From Diorhabda sublineata (taxonomy: Eukaryota; Arthropoda; Insecta; Coleoptera; Chrysomelidae), in contig NC_079477.1 in the NCBI RefSeq assembly GCF_026230105.1, forward strand, positions 6,143,001 through 6,207,000: 64,000 nucleotides of DNA, written 5' to 3'. The first letter of the stretch is position 1, and every line of letters begins with the position of its first letter. The notes beneath the pieces were generated by a model. It had not been told where the DNA came from. It made no database searches and saw only the letters and a list, made by a program, of their open reading frames with translations. A program made the position numbers and the translations under genes. Below are positions 1 through 11,191 of the stretch, piece after piece.

Positions 1-439
1 TTTAACATTGGAGAGACAGTTTTTGTCGACATATGCCACTTATAAGAGGCATGTAGGTGTCCTTGGCATTTACAACTATTAGCTACAGAGTAGGATTCTC
101 CAACGTACAAATTTCTTTTAAAAGAGATTTATCACATTGTACATCAGTGTCTATGAATTTAACTTAGTCAATAACGGAATCTTCTGATAAATATCAGATA
201 GTAGTAAGTTCTGTATAACTAATTTTCTATTGCATTCCTGTACCTATATGCTCACAATATATTCTTTCAACTTCAAATCAGTCTTAAAGACCAATTATAT
301 CAAGATGTACAGCAAAATTTCATGTCTCATTCCAATCAGTGTGTAATGTGAAGTTTTTTATAAACTTTTATGCAAACGTTTAAATCTACTAACCATCAGA
401 TTGCAACCCAAATTCACAAACTGTTGTACTAGTGTTCAT
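1..439. other. AT-rich edge, nothing recognised
   Basis: No coding frame or structured repeat could be supported here. It may hold the continuation of the minus-strand hAT remnant that begins at 440, but the translation is not convincing. Confidence 0.5.
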
Positions 440-609
440 TTGGCAAAAAGCTGTTCCATCAGCTAAGACTGTGTAAACTGCTCTAGTTTTGACAACTACA
501 ATAACTTTGCTATATACACTTATTCACTGCATTGCGGTGGCAATTTTCTGGGCAATTCTTCAAGTTTTCGTCACCTAAAACGATTTGTAGCTCCAATAAA
601 TCCAAAAAA
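440..609 (-). pseudogene. hAT transposase-like fragment, copy A
   Basis: On the minus strand this reads as a broken piece of the hAT-type domain called DUF4371, seen in transposases and ZMYM1-like proteins. The visible string is VYTVLADGTA, in the place where the family has a motif like FSILADETTD. The Asp of LAD is kept and the Glu two residues on is replaced by Gly. The piece aligns with a second copy at 800-982 but lacks about 30 bases in its middle. It is far too short to be functional. The family call rests on a short motif plus the better-preserved neighbour copy. Confidence 0.5.
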
Positions 610-799
610 AATGTTAATTCAATTAAACATATCTCAGAATACCAATGAATACAAAATAGATCATTCATATGAAAACTAAAAAAATTGTGTCACAAGATAT
701 CAAATATTCCACGAAGTTTTTTTTTTCTACCAATTTATCAAAAGAGAGAAAGTATGCGATAGCTCAAGTAAATAAGTCGAGGCTGTAACCAGAATTTGA

Positions 800-982
800 G
801 TTAGGGAAGCTCCTGTTTCATTAGCTAAGACTGCATAAACTGTTCTATTTTTAACATCATCTAGAATATTCTCCTTCACAATTTCGCCACATAAACTTAT
901 TCACTCGTTTTGAATATAAACGGCATTGCGGAAACATTGTTCTAGGTAATTCTTCGATTCGTAACTTCACTAAATCCAAAAC
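800..982 (-). pseudogene. hAT transposase-like fragment, copy B
   Basis: This is the better-preserved copy of the same hAT/DUF4371 segment. Minus-strand reading gives YIQNE, a stop, ISLCGEIVKENILDDVKN and then TVYAVLANETGAS. Intact family members typically have an IQNEII.CIGE..KE stretch followed by ..FSILADETTDVS, so order and spacing agree. One in-frame stop is visible and the key Asp is Asn here (LANET). It lies in the same orientation as copy A, about 190 bases from it, so the pair looks like a tandem duplication of a dead transposon fragment and not two insertions. Confidence 0.55.
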
Positions 983-1977
983 ACTCTTTTATCTGCTTGT
1001 TTTTCACTTAGCGGCATATCATGACTGCAGTGAGCTGAGTCTCCGAGCGTTTTTTATACGCGTCAGCACTATGGGCAATGCAGCGTTTGGTCGCGATCCT
1101 TCCACCAAATTTTGAATACCTTTATGTACCTAGCACTGTCTTTATGATTCACTTTTGCGCAGACCAAAATGTATGATTCCATCTAAGGTAACTGGTTGAT
1201 GAAGTCAGAATTTGATTAGAAAATTGCATCTAGACAAACAAACTAACACAGTAAGTTTAATAATATGTGGGAATAAAAAGTGACTAATTGAAATGAATAT
1301 TTTAAGCGATACAGAAATTCAATATAGCTAGAAGTAATCGTAAATATTTAGAAAAAGGATGTATAAATGACTGAAAACAAATATCAAAAAGAATCGAGCT
1401 CAAATATTTGCTAGAATGAATTTTTAAAGCCATTCAAAGAGCTTGTCAATAAAACCTCTAGAAATAATCGTAGTTGTTCTCTATATATTTATTCATGTTT
1501 TCGCTTCTGTAAAGCCTATTTGTTATTGTTTCTAGATAGTTTCATCATCTCTTATTTAATTGATCTAAAATATCACGAAATTGAAACATAATTTGTAGCA
1601 AATCTGAAAGTATGAATCCGTATAAATATAATATCTAAAAATAGATGCAACGGACCGACAAAAAGTATTTGGAAGCAACTCATGAGTAGAATTTCTCATT
1701 TCGATATGGATAACTGCCAAACCGTAAAAGCGAGTAAAATCTGGAACACACTTGTTGGAAGTAGAGTGACCTGACTGGATTTATAGATTAACTTTCCCGC
1801 AAATTCTGTAATTACCTTCAGCAAATCGAAATTCAATGTTTTATTGGTCTTTGTAATAGAATCGGCAAATCTGCAGAAAAGTCCTATTGATTTTTATTGC
1901 AATGACGATTTTTCGTTATGCTTTCCCCTCGATTCACTAGTTTTGTGGATTTTCACGGTTCATTCCATGAAAGTTTA
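983..1977. other. AT-rich spacer
   Basis: There is no supported gene. Bases 1040-1110 are CpG-richer than the surroundings and could be the upstream end of the hAT copy or a promoter relic. The rest is AT-rich and featureless to the eye. Confidence 0.5.
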
Positions 1978-2098
1978 TAATACAGATATAATGCTGTTTA
2001 CATAGGACAGAAAAATCATTATTTATAAAATAGGTTAAGAAGTCATCGATACGATAAAAAATGAAACTGCATTAATAAATCATAATAAGTAGACAAAA
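1978..2098 (+). pseudogene. Penelope-like retroelement, GIY-YIG fragment 1
   Basis: The plus frame reads CRYNAVYIGQKNHYL, a stop, then NRLRSHRYDKK. The pattern C..Y...YIGQ....L.NRL..H.YD is the start of the GIY-YIG endonuclease that ends Penelope-like reverse transcriptases and nicks the target DNA. Here only about 40 codons survive and there is a stop after the first Tyr-Ile-Gly block. The same pattern occurs on the same strand at 7345-7608 (best) and 9812-9990. Confidence 0.6.
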
Positions 2099-2710
2099 TA
2101 TATATAATTCTGTCTCTGGCTGATTAATACCTTGGTTATTATTATTAAGTGTGAAGTTAGAGCTTCGTTCGTAATAGATGATTTGGACACATATCGAATG
2201 TATTCCAAATATCCTGTGGACGTGTCAAATGCACTTGCTTTGTTCACGAACATCTAAAATTATAATTTGGATTCAAAACTGGCTAGAAGAATAGAATGTA
2301 TATAATTAACTGGCCGAAGGTTTATTTGTGATATTTGTGAGTATAAAGTCAAATACCGCATTTTTTAAATACAATTATATAGAAAATTATATAAGTTAGA
2401 GGTTATGTCGTGGTAAATATGAAAAAAAAGTATGAATGCACCTACATTGCATATACATGGTTTATTAACACCGCTAACATACAATTTCAAACTGCGCATG
2501 AATCTGGTGACATGTTCAGGATATTTACAGCGAACAAAGCTTATATCTTTATGAAGACCAGAATTATGTCGACAAGTCAAGAAAATGTATAAATAGAAAC
2601 CTAATATTCAGAATATAAGATTTAAAATAAGTAGATATTGATAACCTCGACCTGCTTGTTTCGTGAACATTTAATAAATCTTTATATGAAGCTCTCAATC
2701 TTTGGATTTG
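2099..2710. other. AT-rich spacer
   Basis: No gene supported. The short overlapping open frames on both strands at 2365-2592 have no recognisable motif and look like chance. Confidence 0.5.
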
Positions 2711-2818
2711 GTTAGGTTAGGTTAGGTTAGGTTAAGTTAGGTTAGGTTAGGTTAGGTTAGGTTAGGTTAGGTTAGGTTAGGTTAGGTTAGGTTAGGTTAG
2801 GTTAGGTTAGGTTAGGTT
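2711..2818 (+). repeat. Interstitial (TTAGG)n telomere-type array
   Basis: Twenty-one consecutive 5-bp units of the permutation GTTAG/TTAGG run on the plus strand, with one substituted unit at 2731-2735 (GTTAA) and a decayed unit at the right edge (GTTGG). TTAGG is the ancestral insect telomere repeat. Ordinary AT-rich sequence lies on both sides, so this is an internal array, such as a microsatellite expansion or a repair scar, and not a chromosome end. Confidence 0.95.
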
Positions 2819-2820
2819 GG

Positions 2821-3414
2821 TTTTTATTCGCAAGATGAACTATCGACTCACATTTGTATAAATTATAAAAAGATAAAAATTAGAAAAGAGGTTCGTTTTA
2901 GAATTTTTATCAACAAATTTGTTGTTGCGAAAATTATCGAAGCCTTTATAGTCGTTGAGTTCGTCACAATTATTCGTACATGGTAAGTGAGGAGTAGTAA
3001 CACGTATCTTATATTTAAATATGAGAGAATCAAAAGGAATATGAATTTAAACTAGACGGTAAAATGGAAATACTGACATGATAACTTGAAATTCACTTTG
3101 TTTATGAAGAGAATATTAACAAGTTTTGAAATTTTTATTATTGTCAATAGAATAAAACGAGGAAATAATATTATTCGATCGTCATGTCAAAAGTCATGTT
3201 ATATTTAAATATTACGCATTATTTTGGCGCTTGTATAAGATGCGAGGCTGCTTTAGAAATAACATTGTTATAACAAACAATAGTTTTGTCATTTTGTTAA
3301 TTTTTATATTGAGTTTTGTTTCATTCACGTGCAAGATGAATACTACGATAGGTACAAATGCTTTTATTGAAATATAATAGTACTCCTAATATATTGGAGT
3401 TAGCCGTAAGCACA
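2821..3414. other. AT-rich spacer
   Basis: Nothing supportable was seen in this stretch. Confidence 0.5.
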
Positions 3415-3700
3415 AGAAAAAATCTGCTACCTGCAATTTCAAATGAAAAGTATAATGCCACATTTTGCTAAATTAAAGAAGAAGTACGAGTCGTCTTCAC
3501 TATGGACTTTACAATCGATGCTAAAAAGTACACTGAATACTCGCCATAAAATTCATAAGATAAATTGTATGAAGTTACATCGGTGGAACTAAATAAATTT
3601 CTAAAAGAAGTACCAGATCGTTAATTTATTTTGGCCAAAGTAATTAGGATCGATATATTTCATTGGGGCGTTGCACATGTTGTATTAATCATGTGTTAAA
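3415..3700 (+). pseudogene. Tyrosine-recombinase-like (Crypton-type) fragment
   Basis: Three adjacent blocks read like the N-terminal part of insect tyrosine-recombinase-like proteins. They are NLLPAISNEKYNATF in one frame, then HFAKLKKKYESSSLWTLQSM and LKSTLN in the frame starting at 3455, then VELNKFLKEVPDR, a stop and FILAKV in a third frame. Family members have a LLP..S...Y..TY..F segment, a YFA.L...Y..S.LW..YSMLK..L segment and a .D.FL.EAPD..YL..KV segment. Order and wording match, but frameshifts, a stop and a deletion between the first two blocks make it a pseudogene. The catalytic C-terminal half (Arg, His, Tyr) is not found downstream. Confidence 0.5.
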
Positions 3701-4262
3701 CGGGATCCTACCCACGAACGAATTACGTTCCAAATACATTGAAGATATAGAAAATTACAACGAAGTACCTATAATCAATACACCTGTCACTAGAACTTAG
3801 GCATCTAGATCGTTTATTGTACTCATTTTACTAAGTTTATGGTGAATATTTTTTCAACTTACCAGGTATATGCACATATAGAAAGTTGGCTTAAATAAGT
3901 TAACTGCTTTGATCAAACCAATTAGTATGTTTGTAAAACTAAAAGATCTTGAAATTTATACGTATCATTCATGTCGTCGTTCATCGGTAAAAAATGTACA
4001 TGAGCGGGAGAAACCTTAGGAGGATGGAAATAAACCACAATAGCCAAAGCTTGCATCGACGATAACATGAATAACAAATTAGAAAGAGGAAGAAAAATTG
4101 TAGAATCAGTTAACAAGAAAAACTGTGCAATACAAATTGTTAATAATGTTATAAGTACCACTACCACAGAAAGTACTACTAATTAATTTATGTTGAAAAT
4201 TACATTAAAACAGACTTCTCCATCCATGTCGACTCGCATACCAAATAGGCAAATCTAAATAG
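3701..4262. other. AT-rich spacer
   Basis: No supported gene. The 81-residue hydrophobic open frame on the minus strand at 3922-4167 has no recognisable motif. Confidence 0.5.
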
Positions 4263-5157
4263 GCTGCATTGGTACAATTGACAACTGGAATTCAGGACGC
4301 TCTGATGAACGAAGAAAACGTAGTATGTGCCTTCTTAGACATAAAAGGCGGCTTTGACAATACTCTACATGACGTTGTGAAAAGAGCATTAGATGCGAGA
4401 GTAGATAGGATAATCTCCAGACGAATGACACAAGTACTATCTACTAGAACTTCAGAAATGAAAATAAACCGAGACACCATTTCAATAACTGCAAACAGGG
4501 AAAGCTTACAAGAGGGAATTGCGTCTCCACTCTTGTGGACCTTAGCAGTAGACGAAATCTTAAGCGGGGTAACTGAACTTAGCATACCCTGGAAGGGATA
4601 TGCGGACGATAAAGTCATCTACGCAAAAGGATACTTTGAGAGTATACTCTGTGACATAGTTCAAAGAGGAATCAACTATAGAAAAAGGTGGTGTCGATCA
4701 GTGGCACTAAACGCCAATGCGAACATGACCTACCTGAATTTCCTTCGCTATAAAGAAAAAACTCAATCTCAAGCCCATAAAACTAGACGGGCAAGTCATC
4801 GAGTGTAAAACAGAGGGGACTCACAGAAGATAGTGAACTTTTCTGGAACAAACATGAAAAAGAGATAATAACCAAAGCCACAATAGTTCTAATCCTAAGG
4901 TGGATGTACATGGCAATTGTGAGATCAATCATCACATATGGGATAGTGGTTTGGGTTACTAGAACTAGTCTGAATACCACGAGAAACAATCTCTCTAAGG
5001 TACAAAGACTGGCTTGCTTATGTGCAACTGGGGCTATGAAATCTTGCTCAACAGCTGCACTAAAAGTGATTCTAATTCTTCCACCTCTCCACATAGTACT
5101 GGAAAGCGTGGCAGAAAAAACATCACTTAGAATATTCCGAGACGGAATCATCAAATA
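4263..5157 (+). pseudogene. Non-LTR retrotransposon RT (R1/LOA-like)
   Basis: This is a reverse-transcriptase fragment of a LINE. The first frame (to 4808) opens without an ATG inside RT motif A, FLDIKGGFDN, which carries the first catalytic Asp. It continues to EGIASPLLWTLAVDEIL (motif B) and GYADDKVIYA (motif C), where the YADD catalytic pair is intact. After a frameshift and stop near 4808, a second frame from 4904 gives the thumb-end segment with IVRSIITYGIVVW, KVQRLACLCATGAM and ILPPLHIVLE, typical of insect R1/LOA/I-group elements. The endonuclease, fingers and any RNase H are missing. It is dead through truncation and frameshift, although its active-site box survives. The exact clade is uncertain. 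Confidence 0.85.
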
Positions 5158-5291
5158 AACCCCGTTCTTAAATAACAACCAATCCTGGGACACGCCTCAG
5201 GACGTTACATCGAAAAAAAGTTTAGCTCTGAGAGAAACTTTACCGCAATAATAAACTATAAAAGCAAGTGGTATCAAAACACAAAGAAGAT

Positions 5292-5600
5292 CCTTATACA
5301 TACATCCACATATATACATAAATTTCTTTAATTTCGTATTTCTTAGACCCTTTCTTATATTAATGCTTCTAAATGTTCTTGATTTAATGTCTCTTCTGTA
5401 AAATTGCTTTTTTTAATAATTTTTGACTGGCTATGTACAATTGAAACCATAAAATCTTGCCCAACTGCACTAGAAGTGACTCTAAATTTTTCCAAGATTA
5501 TTAAAAAAACTAGTTTCAAAATAGAAGAGACCTAAAATCAAGAACATTTAGAAGCATTTATACATACATATATACATAAACTTCATTTTTCTAATTTTGG
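5292..5600. repeat. Fold-back with retroelement core
   Basis: Bases 5361-5428 and 5487-5559 are imperfect inverted repeats, with the outer 35 bases nearly identical. The loop between them (5429-5486) repeats part of the RT tail at 5017-5080. The structure is bracketed by a direct repeat of TACATACAT...ATATACATAA type at 5292-5330 and 5559-5583. It looks like a rearranged duplicate of the 3' part of the upstream LINE. Confidence 0.75.
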
Positions 5601-7149
5601 TAAATCAGAACAATACTGTGAAAGTGTAAATGTAATATTGTGAAATATGATAAATTGCTAATTATATTTGAATGGAAGCTCACTTTTATTTATTCATACT
5701 CTAAATTAAAATTAACATACGGCTTCTTCTGTATATTACAATTAATTGGATATAATTAATAGTATTACATTCGCAAATAATGACTAATACTCAATCGGGA
5801 AAGTTACACCATTTTCTACGCCGTTAGTGTTAAAATCATCCTCAGGAATAAACATTATCATTACTAGCTCATTGAATAATATACTATTACTAGATTACTC
5901 ATGTGTATAAGTCTATAATTTTAAAAAATAAAGGGATAATTAAGACATTTTTAATTTATGCGCTTGAATACTGTACAAGACAAAGGGGTTACTTTCTCGT
6001 GATACGGTATTTTTTCTGATAAAATTAATTTTAAGTGTTATTTCAAACATCGAAAGATCTCAGTGTTAATAGATAAACGAATAACTTTTCTCTATTTAAA
6101 ATTTATCCTGAAAAGAAACTCCTGATGATTAGAGCCTGCGAAGATTTAATACAATATATAATTTCAAAATGAGAATTTTTATATTGATATATATTTTTCT
6201 TACACATATTTTCATATTCAATAAATAATTGAACCCTCTTCATTCAACCATACGAGTATCAATGGAGCTTATTATATATCCATTTCTACTGTGATACGAT
6301 ACCGAGAAAAATAAATTTATAGTGAGTTTCCATGATACACTGTATTCAAAGATTACTCATTTTCCTATCATAATTGAGCTTAATTAACTTCATTTCTGAT
6401 CAAAATGATTTGTTTCCCGATTCCGATACTTAATGAAACATATATTTTGTTAATATTGTTATCGTACGGAAATATTTTTGATCATTTTTTTGGACCTCTA
6501 TTTGCAGGAAACCCAACCGTCACAACAATTTTGGAAATGATTGATGAAAGAACTAAAACCGTTCATTTTGGGAATTTATTCTAGGTAGATTACTGTGAAC
6601 TGAGTTTCGTGATTACATATTCAAATATATGAATAATAAAGAGAATAAACATTTTATCGATTCTTATTTATTTATATATTAGTAATTCAACTGATTTGGA
6701 GCTATTATCTTTATAAACATAACAAACAACATGATTAATTATAATAAGACACTACTGCAACTGACTAAAATAAACTAGAAAATATTCTAGGAATATTTTA
6801 TGAACCGAATATGATTATTTTTATTATTAACACTTTAATAGTTTTGATAATTTCAAATTGATTTTGTACTGAAAAAGATGAATTTAGATAGTGAAACAGT
6901 ATATTTATAAACTAAAATATACATATATTTTTTGGTCCTCGATATGTTTGAACTTTAATTCATGTCATCCTATGTCACAAAAAGATCAGTGATAATAAGA
7001 TTGGCTGATAGATCTATTCAACTATCACATCCTGGAGCTTAGCTAATCAAAAGCAAAAACTGCATAAAAAAATAATTATCAAGAAAAAGTTATAAGCAAC
7101 ACACTCAAGAAAAGGATAAACAGATGTTATAATCAATTAAGAAACAAAA
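5601..7149. other. AT-rich spacer
   Basis: Very AT-rich with no open frame of note and no recognisable protein fragment. I see nothing in it that can be supported. Confidence 0.5.
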
Positions 7150-7608
7150 CAGAAACTAACCATAAAAATATAAAACATTTATCCTTATCATATGTACAAG
7201 GACTTTTCCAGCACTTATCGAATTATTTCAATAAATACGATATTAGTTTAAATCATAAAAGACATAATACATTATCTAAGTTTTCCAATTAACTAAAATC
7301 TCAAATACCCAAAAAATATAAGAAGTAATAACGTATATTAAATACCTTGTAATTATTGTGACGCTATCTACGTAGGGCAGATATCTCGGTATTTAGAAAA
7401 TAGACTAGAAGGTCACCAATACGATGAAAAGAATGAAACTGAATTATCGAACCTCGAAATATCAAAAAACCTAAATTCAATTATAAAGATTCAAAAATTC
7501 TCGAAACAGAATACACGAAAAAAAGAATTTTTAGAAATAGTTCACATTCATAGGAACGAGAAAGGCTTAAATAATTTAAGTGAAATTTATTACAGCTGTA
7601 TTCCGTAA
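7150..7608 (+). pseudogene. Penelope-like element, GIY-YIG tail (best copy)
   Basis: The 3' end of a Penelope-like retroelement. From about 7160 a frame gives HLSLSYVQGL..HLSNYFNKYDI and HNTLSKFSN, the linker region, then three stops. From 7345 an open run of 87 codons ends at TAA 7606-7608. It reads PCNYCDAIYVGQISRYLENR with LEGHQYD following, then KKEFLEIVHIHRNEKGLNNL and SEIYYSC. The paired Cys, the YVGQ, the Arg and the H..YD are hallmarks of the GIY-YIG endonuclease of this class, which makes the nick used for priming. The reverse transcriptase is absent, so this is a 5'-truncated, stop-containing copy. Confidence 0.8.
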
Positions 7609-8049
7609 ATTTTAATACAACTATGAATAATTTAACTTATACATATTTTTGAGATGTAAGAACTGATGAAACATTGATTTTTCAGGTTAAAACAGATTTG
7701 TATTTTGATTTTATTTTATTTTGAGATGATGTTTAGTAAACTATCGATTAATACCGCAACAGGTCGAAACGTCAAATTTTCATCTGCAATTAAAAATTAT
7801 AAAAAAATTAATTTTAAATCAGCAGAGACTTAAAATCAATTCGATTTATAGACATAAATATATGAAGAGAACTAAGAAATAAGTTAATTTCACTATTTAG
7901 CTAATTTCGTATAAGTTTCCAGTCCTCTCCATTTTGCGTTTCCTTTTATTCTAAAGGTAACGCTAATATTACTAACAATACGAACAAATTATCAAATAAA
8001 CCTTGTAACAAATTTAACAATAAACAACTAAGATAACTAACTACATAAT
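7609..8049. other. Probable Penelope 3' untranslated region and spacer
   Basis: The first part presumably belongs to the 3' untranslated region of the preceding element, but its end cannot be placed. The remainder is AT-rich with no supported feature. Confidence 0.35.
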
Positions 8050-8180
8050 TAGTGGCGCCCTAGATGTTCAAAATGTTGTCCATCATTTTCTATACATGAA
8101 ATCAATTGCTGACGGGTGGATAGGACATTAGTTTCAATTTCTATCATTGATATACTTCGTATTGCCTAATTTCAGGTTGT
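8050..8180 (-). pseudogene. DDE_3 (HTH/IS630-like) transposase C-terminus
   Basis: The minus strand reads AIRSISM, EIETNVLSTRQQLISCIEND and then GQHFEHLGRH followed by a stop. An R/QQRL..C...NGGHFEHL ending is the very characteristic C-terminus of an insect IS630-Tc1-mariner group transposase family with an N-terminal HTH and a DDE_3 catalytic domain. Only the last 40 or so codons remain and no catalytic residue is included. Pieces of the same family lie at 14290-14840 (minus) and 45260-46043 (plus). Confidence 0.65.
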
Positions 8181-9510
8181 TCCAAAGGTAACCAACATGC
8201 TCGATACAGGAACGGAAATTATAATGAGTGGAATCAAAAAATTAGTAACAAATTAGTAGTGGAAGCTTTTTTCAAATAAACCGCACTTAAAGAATGAAGT
8301 GGAAATGATCGGGTCATGTTTTTCCACTAGAACTAACTAAATTTAGTTCATTGCATTGATTGAAATTTTAAAAGCATTCAGCCTGTTTATTTAGTAGCGT
8401 GATTTAAAAAGTCATAACAATTTTGTGCAGTTCTAGTGCAAATCTGAGTAAATTTGTTCGAAAATATTGATAAACAAACAGGAGAACACTCACCAAGGTG
8501 TCGAATAACTAGAAGATTGATAGCTATTACTGTGCACAATCGATAACTAATGCGATTCTTATTTGTAGGAAAATTCAGTACAGTACTGACAAAAATATTA
8601 ACGAAAAAAATGAAATAATCAGAACAAGATACAAATGTAGAGAAAAGTGAAAGTTTCTTTGAAATCAAACATGGAGAAAAAGAAAAAATAGATCTAAATG
8701 ATCAGTCTGGAACATATTGGGATATATAGATGAAATAAGATAGGATTTAATGTTAAATGAGGATTAGGAGAAAAAAAGAGAAATATTAGGAGAATACACA
8801 TAAGAAATTAGAATAGAATTAGAACAGAAGTGATTTAAAGAGATGAAATTTTGGCGCATTTCTCAAATAATAATATAAATTATGTAATTTTAAGTGAGGA
8901 TTGATCTCTGAACCCATATATACTTCTCTCATCCATATAATTAACGGTTGCTTGTAATAAAATTCATAAGATTAAATAAACAATTCATTAATGCCTGTAG
9001 CTATTGGTTTATGTTACTCTCGATGAATGTTCGTAATTGTGTAAATATTTGGTTACGTGTATCTGTCTAATCAAAATATTTCCTTTGTTTTACGAAACCT
9101 TGTTCGTTAATTGATATAATTTGGAAAAACATTTTATAGTTATTCAATGTAAATGTTTTCTTGGCCGAAATTCACTCAGAACACAATTTTATCTGAATTC
9201 GTTCAATGTGAAAAATCATTATTAGAGTGGTGGAACGAAATTCGTTATCAAAATTAATACACTAGGGGATGAATATAAATTTAATAAAGGAAACCAATTG
9301 AATTTTACAATTTATATGAGTTTAATAACCACGGAATTTGGCGAATATTTAATTTACTTGAAAAAGTGTGGGAAATGAAGACAAATATGTTATAAAAATA
9401 GAGAGAAAATTTGTTTATACTCTTAGGAACACGATTCTTATTTCGTGATGTGAAAATAAATCAATATTTTTATGTGTCTTTATGAATAAATAATTTTGAT
9501 TTCAGGTCTT
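8181..9510. other. AT-rich, purine-rich spacer
   Basis: A purine-rich stretch at 8640-8860 (GGAGAAAAAAAGAG type) is visible and could be the tail of an unrecognised LINE. No protein motif was found. A minus-strand 93-residue frame at 8387-8668 is unrecognised and probably chance. Confidence 0.4.
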
Positions 9511-10072
9511 CTTCAATTGAAAATTGGTTTTGAAACAGATTATAATCTTGACGCTCATATATTTTGGTCTTTATCGAAATATTAATTTATAAAAATTACC
9601 TTTTCTGGTATTGGACAAGAATTCTTCACCTTTATATGGTTTGTTATTGCAGTTTTATTTTTTAAAGTATTAATGAATTTTTGATCTATTTTCCAGACAT
9701 TGAGATATCTGCTTTATGTGAAAAGTGTCATGATTATTAATATCAAGTTTCTTGATATATAAAATAGAATCTGGAACACGAAAACAAAAGAATGATATCA
9801 TAAATCAAATAACTTGTATTGATGTCAATGCAGTTCACATAGGACAGACATCTCAACATTCATAATATAGATTAACAAGTCATCAATACATTAATAAGTA
9901 TACTTGAAATATTATATTAAAAAGTTTATGAATGATTGACATACACAGGGACGAGAAAACTATTTATATTATTTAGTGTAATCAAAAATACATTCTATAA
10001 ATTTCCAATTATATTTAGAAGAAGGCTAAAAGATTGAGATTTTCATCTGTTTTAGAATCAATTTTCAATTAA
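9511..10072 (+). mobile_element. Penelope-like fragment within inverted repeats
   Basis: At 9812-9990 the plus frame reads CIDVNAVHIGQTSQHS, a stop, then YRLTSHQY and further on DIHRDEKTI, matching the GIY-YIG tail at 7345-7608 with substitutions and stops. The fragment is bracketed by a 30-base imperfect inverted repeat, 9511-9540 against 10045-10072, sharing ATCTGTTT and AATTTTCAATT. Penelope-like elements often have rearranged or inverted ends, so the repeats may be element termini. The copy is non-functional. Confidence 0.6.
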
Positions 10073-10446
10073 ACCAAAGTAAAAAATTTTAAAAAGTAAG
10101 AAATTGAGGAAATTTATGTACGCTTATATATGTTGTCTGTTTGCAGAGCCGACCAAGTCCTCAAACTCAACTCAAACTCGCTATTGTAATGTAAAATAAA
10201 GTCCTCTACTAAAATTCTCGCCTAATGACAACAAGAAACTGAACCAAAATATGGTGCGGAATAGGTGACATCCACTCGCCAGCGTTTTTTAAAATCGGTC
10301 TGGAGAACGTGCGTGTGGTGGTTTCATCTGCAAATTAGCAAAAGAGGGGTAGAAGATTCCAATTATATTGAAAAGCAACTGGGAGAAGTTTTAAAATATT
10401 TACACAACTACATTTTGCTAGATTAGAAATCATATAATTTCCTACT
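10073..10446. other. AT-rich spacer
   Basis: Nothing recognised. The stretch 10230-10320 is slightly richer in CpG but has no clear signal. Confidence 0.5.
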
Positions 10447-10785
10447 ATGGTATTGGAAGTAGAAAATGTATTGGCGGAAGATAATGTTGATAAAATTTTT
10501 TGCATAGCTTCTTATCGTTTTTTAAACTGCTTGATACTGGTACTGCCATACTGGGGGTATTCATCTGACACTTACCAATGCAAATCTATTAAGGTTAGTT
10601 ATATAAGTTTCCCATTATTGGACATGTATTCATCCCACATTAGAGATTTTGAAAAAATTAGGAAGAGGTTGAGAAGAACAGAAATTCTCCTCAAATCTAT
10701 AGCTCATGGAATTGGAAGGCCGGCTCTACCAAATCACCTGCAAAATTTCATTTCAAATTCGCATCGACGGAAAGGTTTTTTATAA
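10447..10785 (+). CDS. Unrecognised 112-codon open frame
   Basis: An ATG-started frame with no known motif. It begins with an acidic segment, then a hydrophobic stretch (roughly residues 26-40, NCLILVLPYW) that could be one membrane segment, and ends basic (RKRLRR). A possible splice donor, AAG then GTTAGT, lies inside it near 10591, so the reading may be partly intronic. Nothing else supports expression. At this length in AT-rich DNA it may be chance or an unrecognised transposon relic. Confidence 0.2.
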   Translation: MVLEVENVLAEDNVDKIFCIASYRFLNCLILVLPYWGYSSDTYQCKSIKVSYISFPLLDMYSSHIRDFEKIRKRLRRTEILLKSIAHGIGRPALPNHLQNFISNSHRRKGFL

Positions 10786-11191
10786 CAAAAAACTAGATTA
10801 AACCGTTAGTTCAATAGAAGGTTTTGTAAAAAAATGGGGCTGAAGTCAGAAAGTAAAGAGTGAAAGGGATATTATGTAGAGCATGCACTATGACGCAACT
10901 GATGAAACACTATAGACTAGAATGGGACAAAGACGATGGATTAATTTTTAACCAAAACATTTTTGGTAGTAGTAAACAGGAAGAGATACAAAATGTTTGG
11001 AGGATAAAATGAATTTCAGTTACAAAAAAACATCTAAATTTAAGCCTTAATTTATTGCAAAATCGACGAAATCGAGCAAACAAATTTTAAGTTCTCACCT
11101 TCTCACACTTCACTCCAAATTATTAACATCTACTAAACGTAAGTTACATATACTAGATGTGGTTTTATGTCCATCTTACATGATTTTCCTC

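Noticed and set aside
4292..5193. Minus-strand open frames of 108 and 136 residues
   Set aside because: Antisense shadows of the plus-strand reverse transcriptase fragment.
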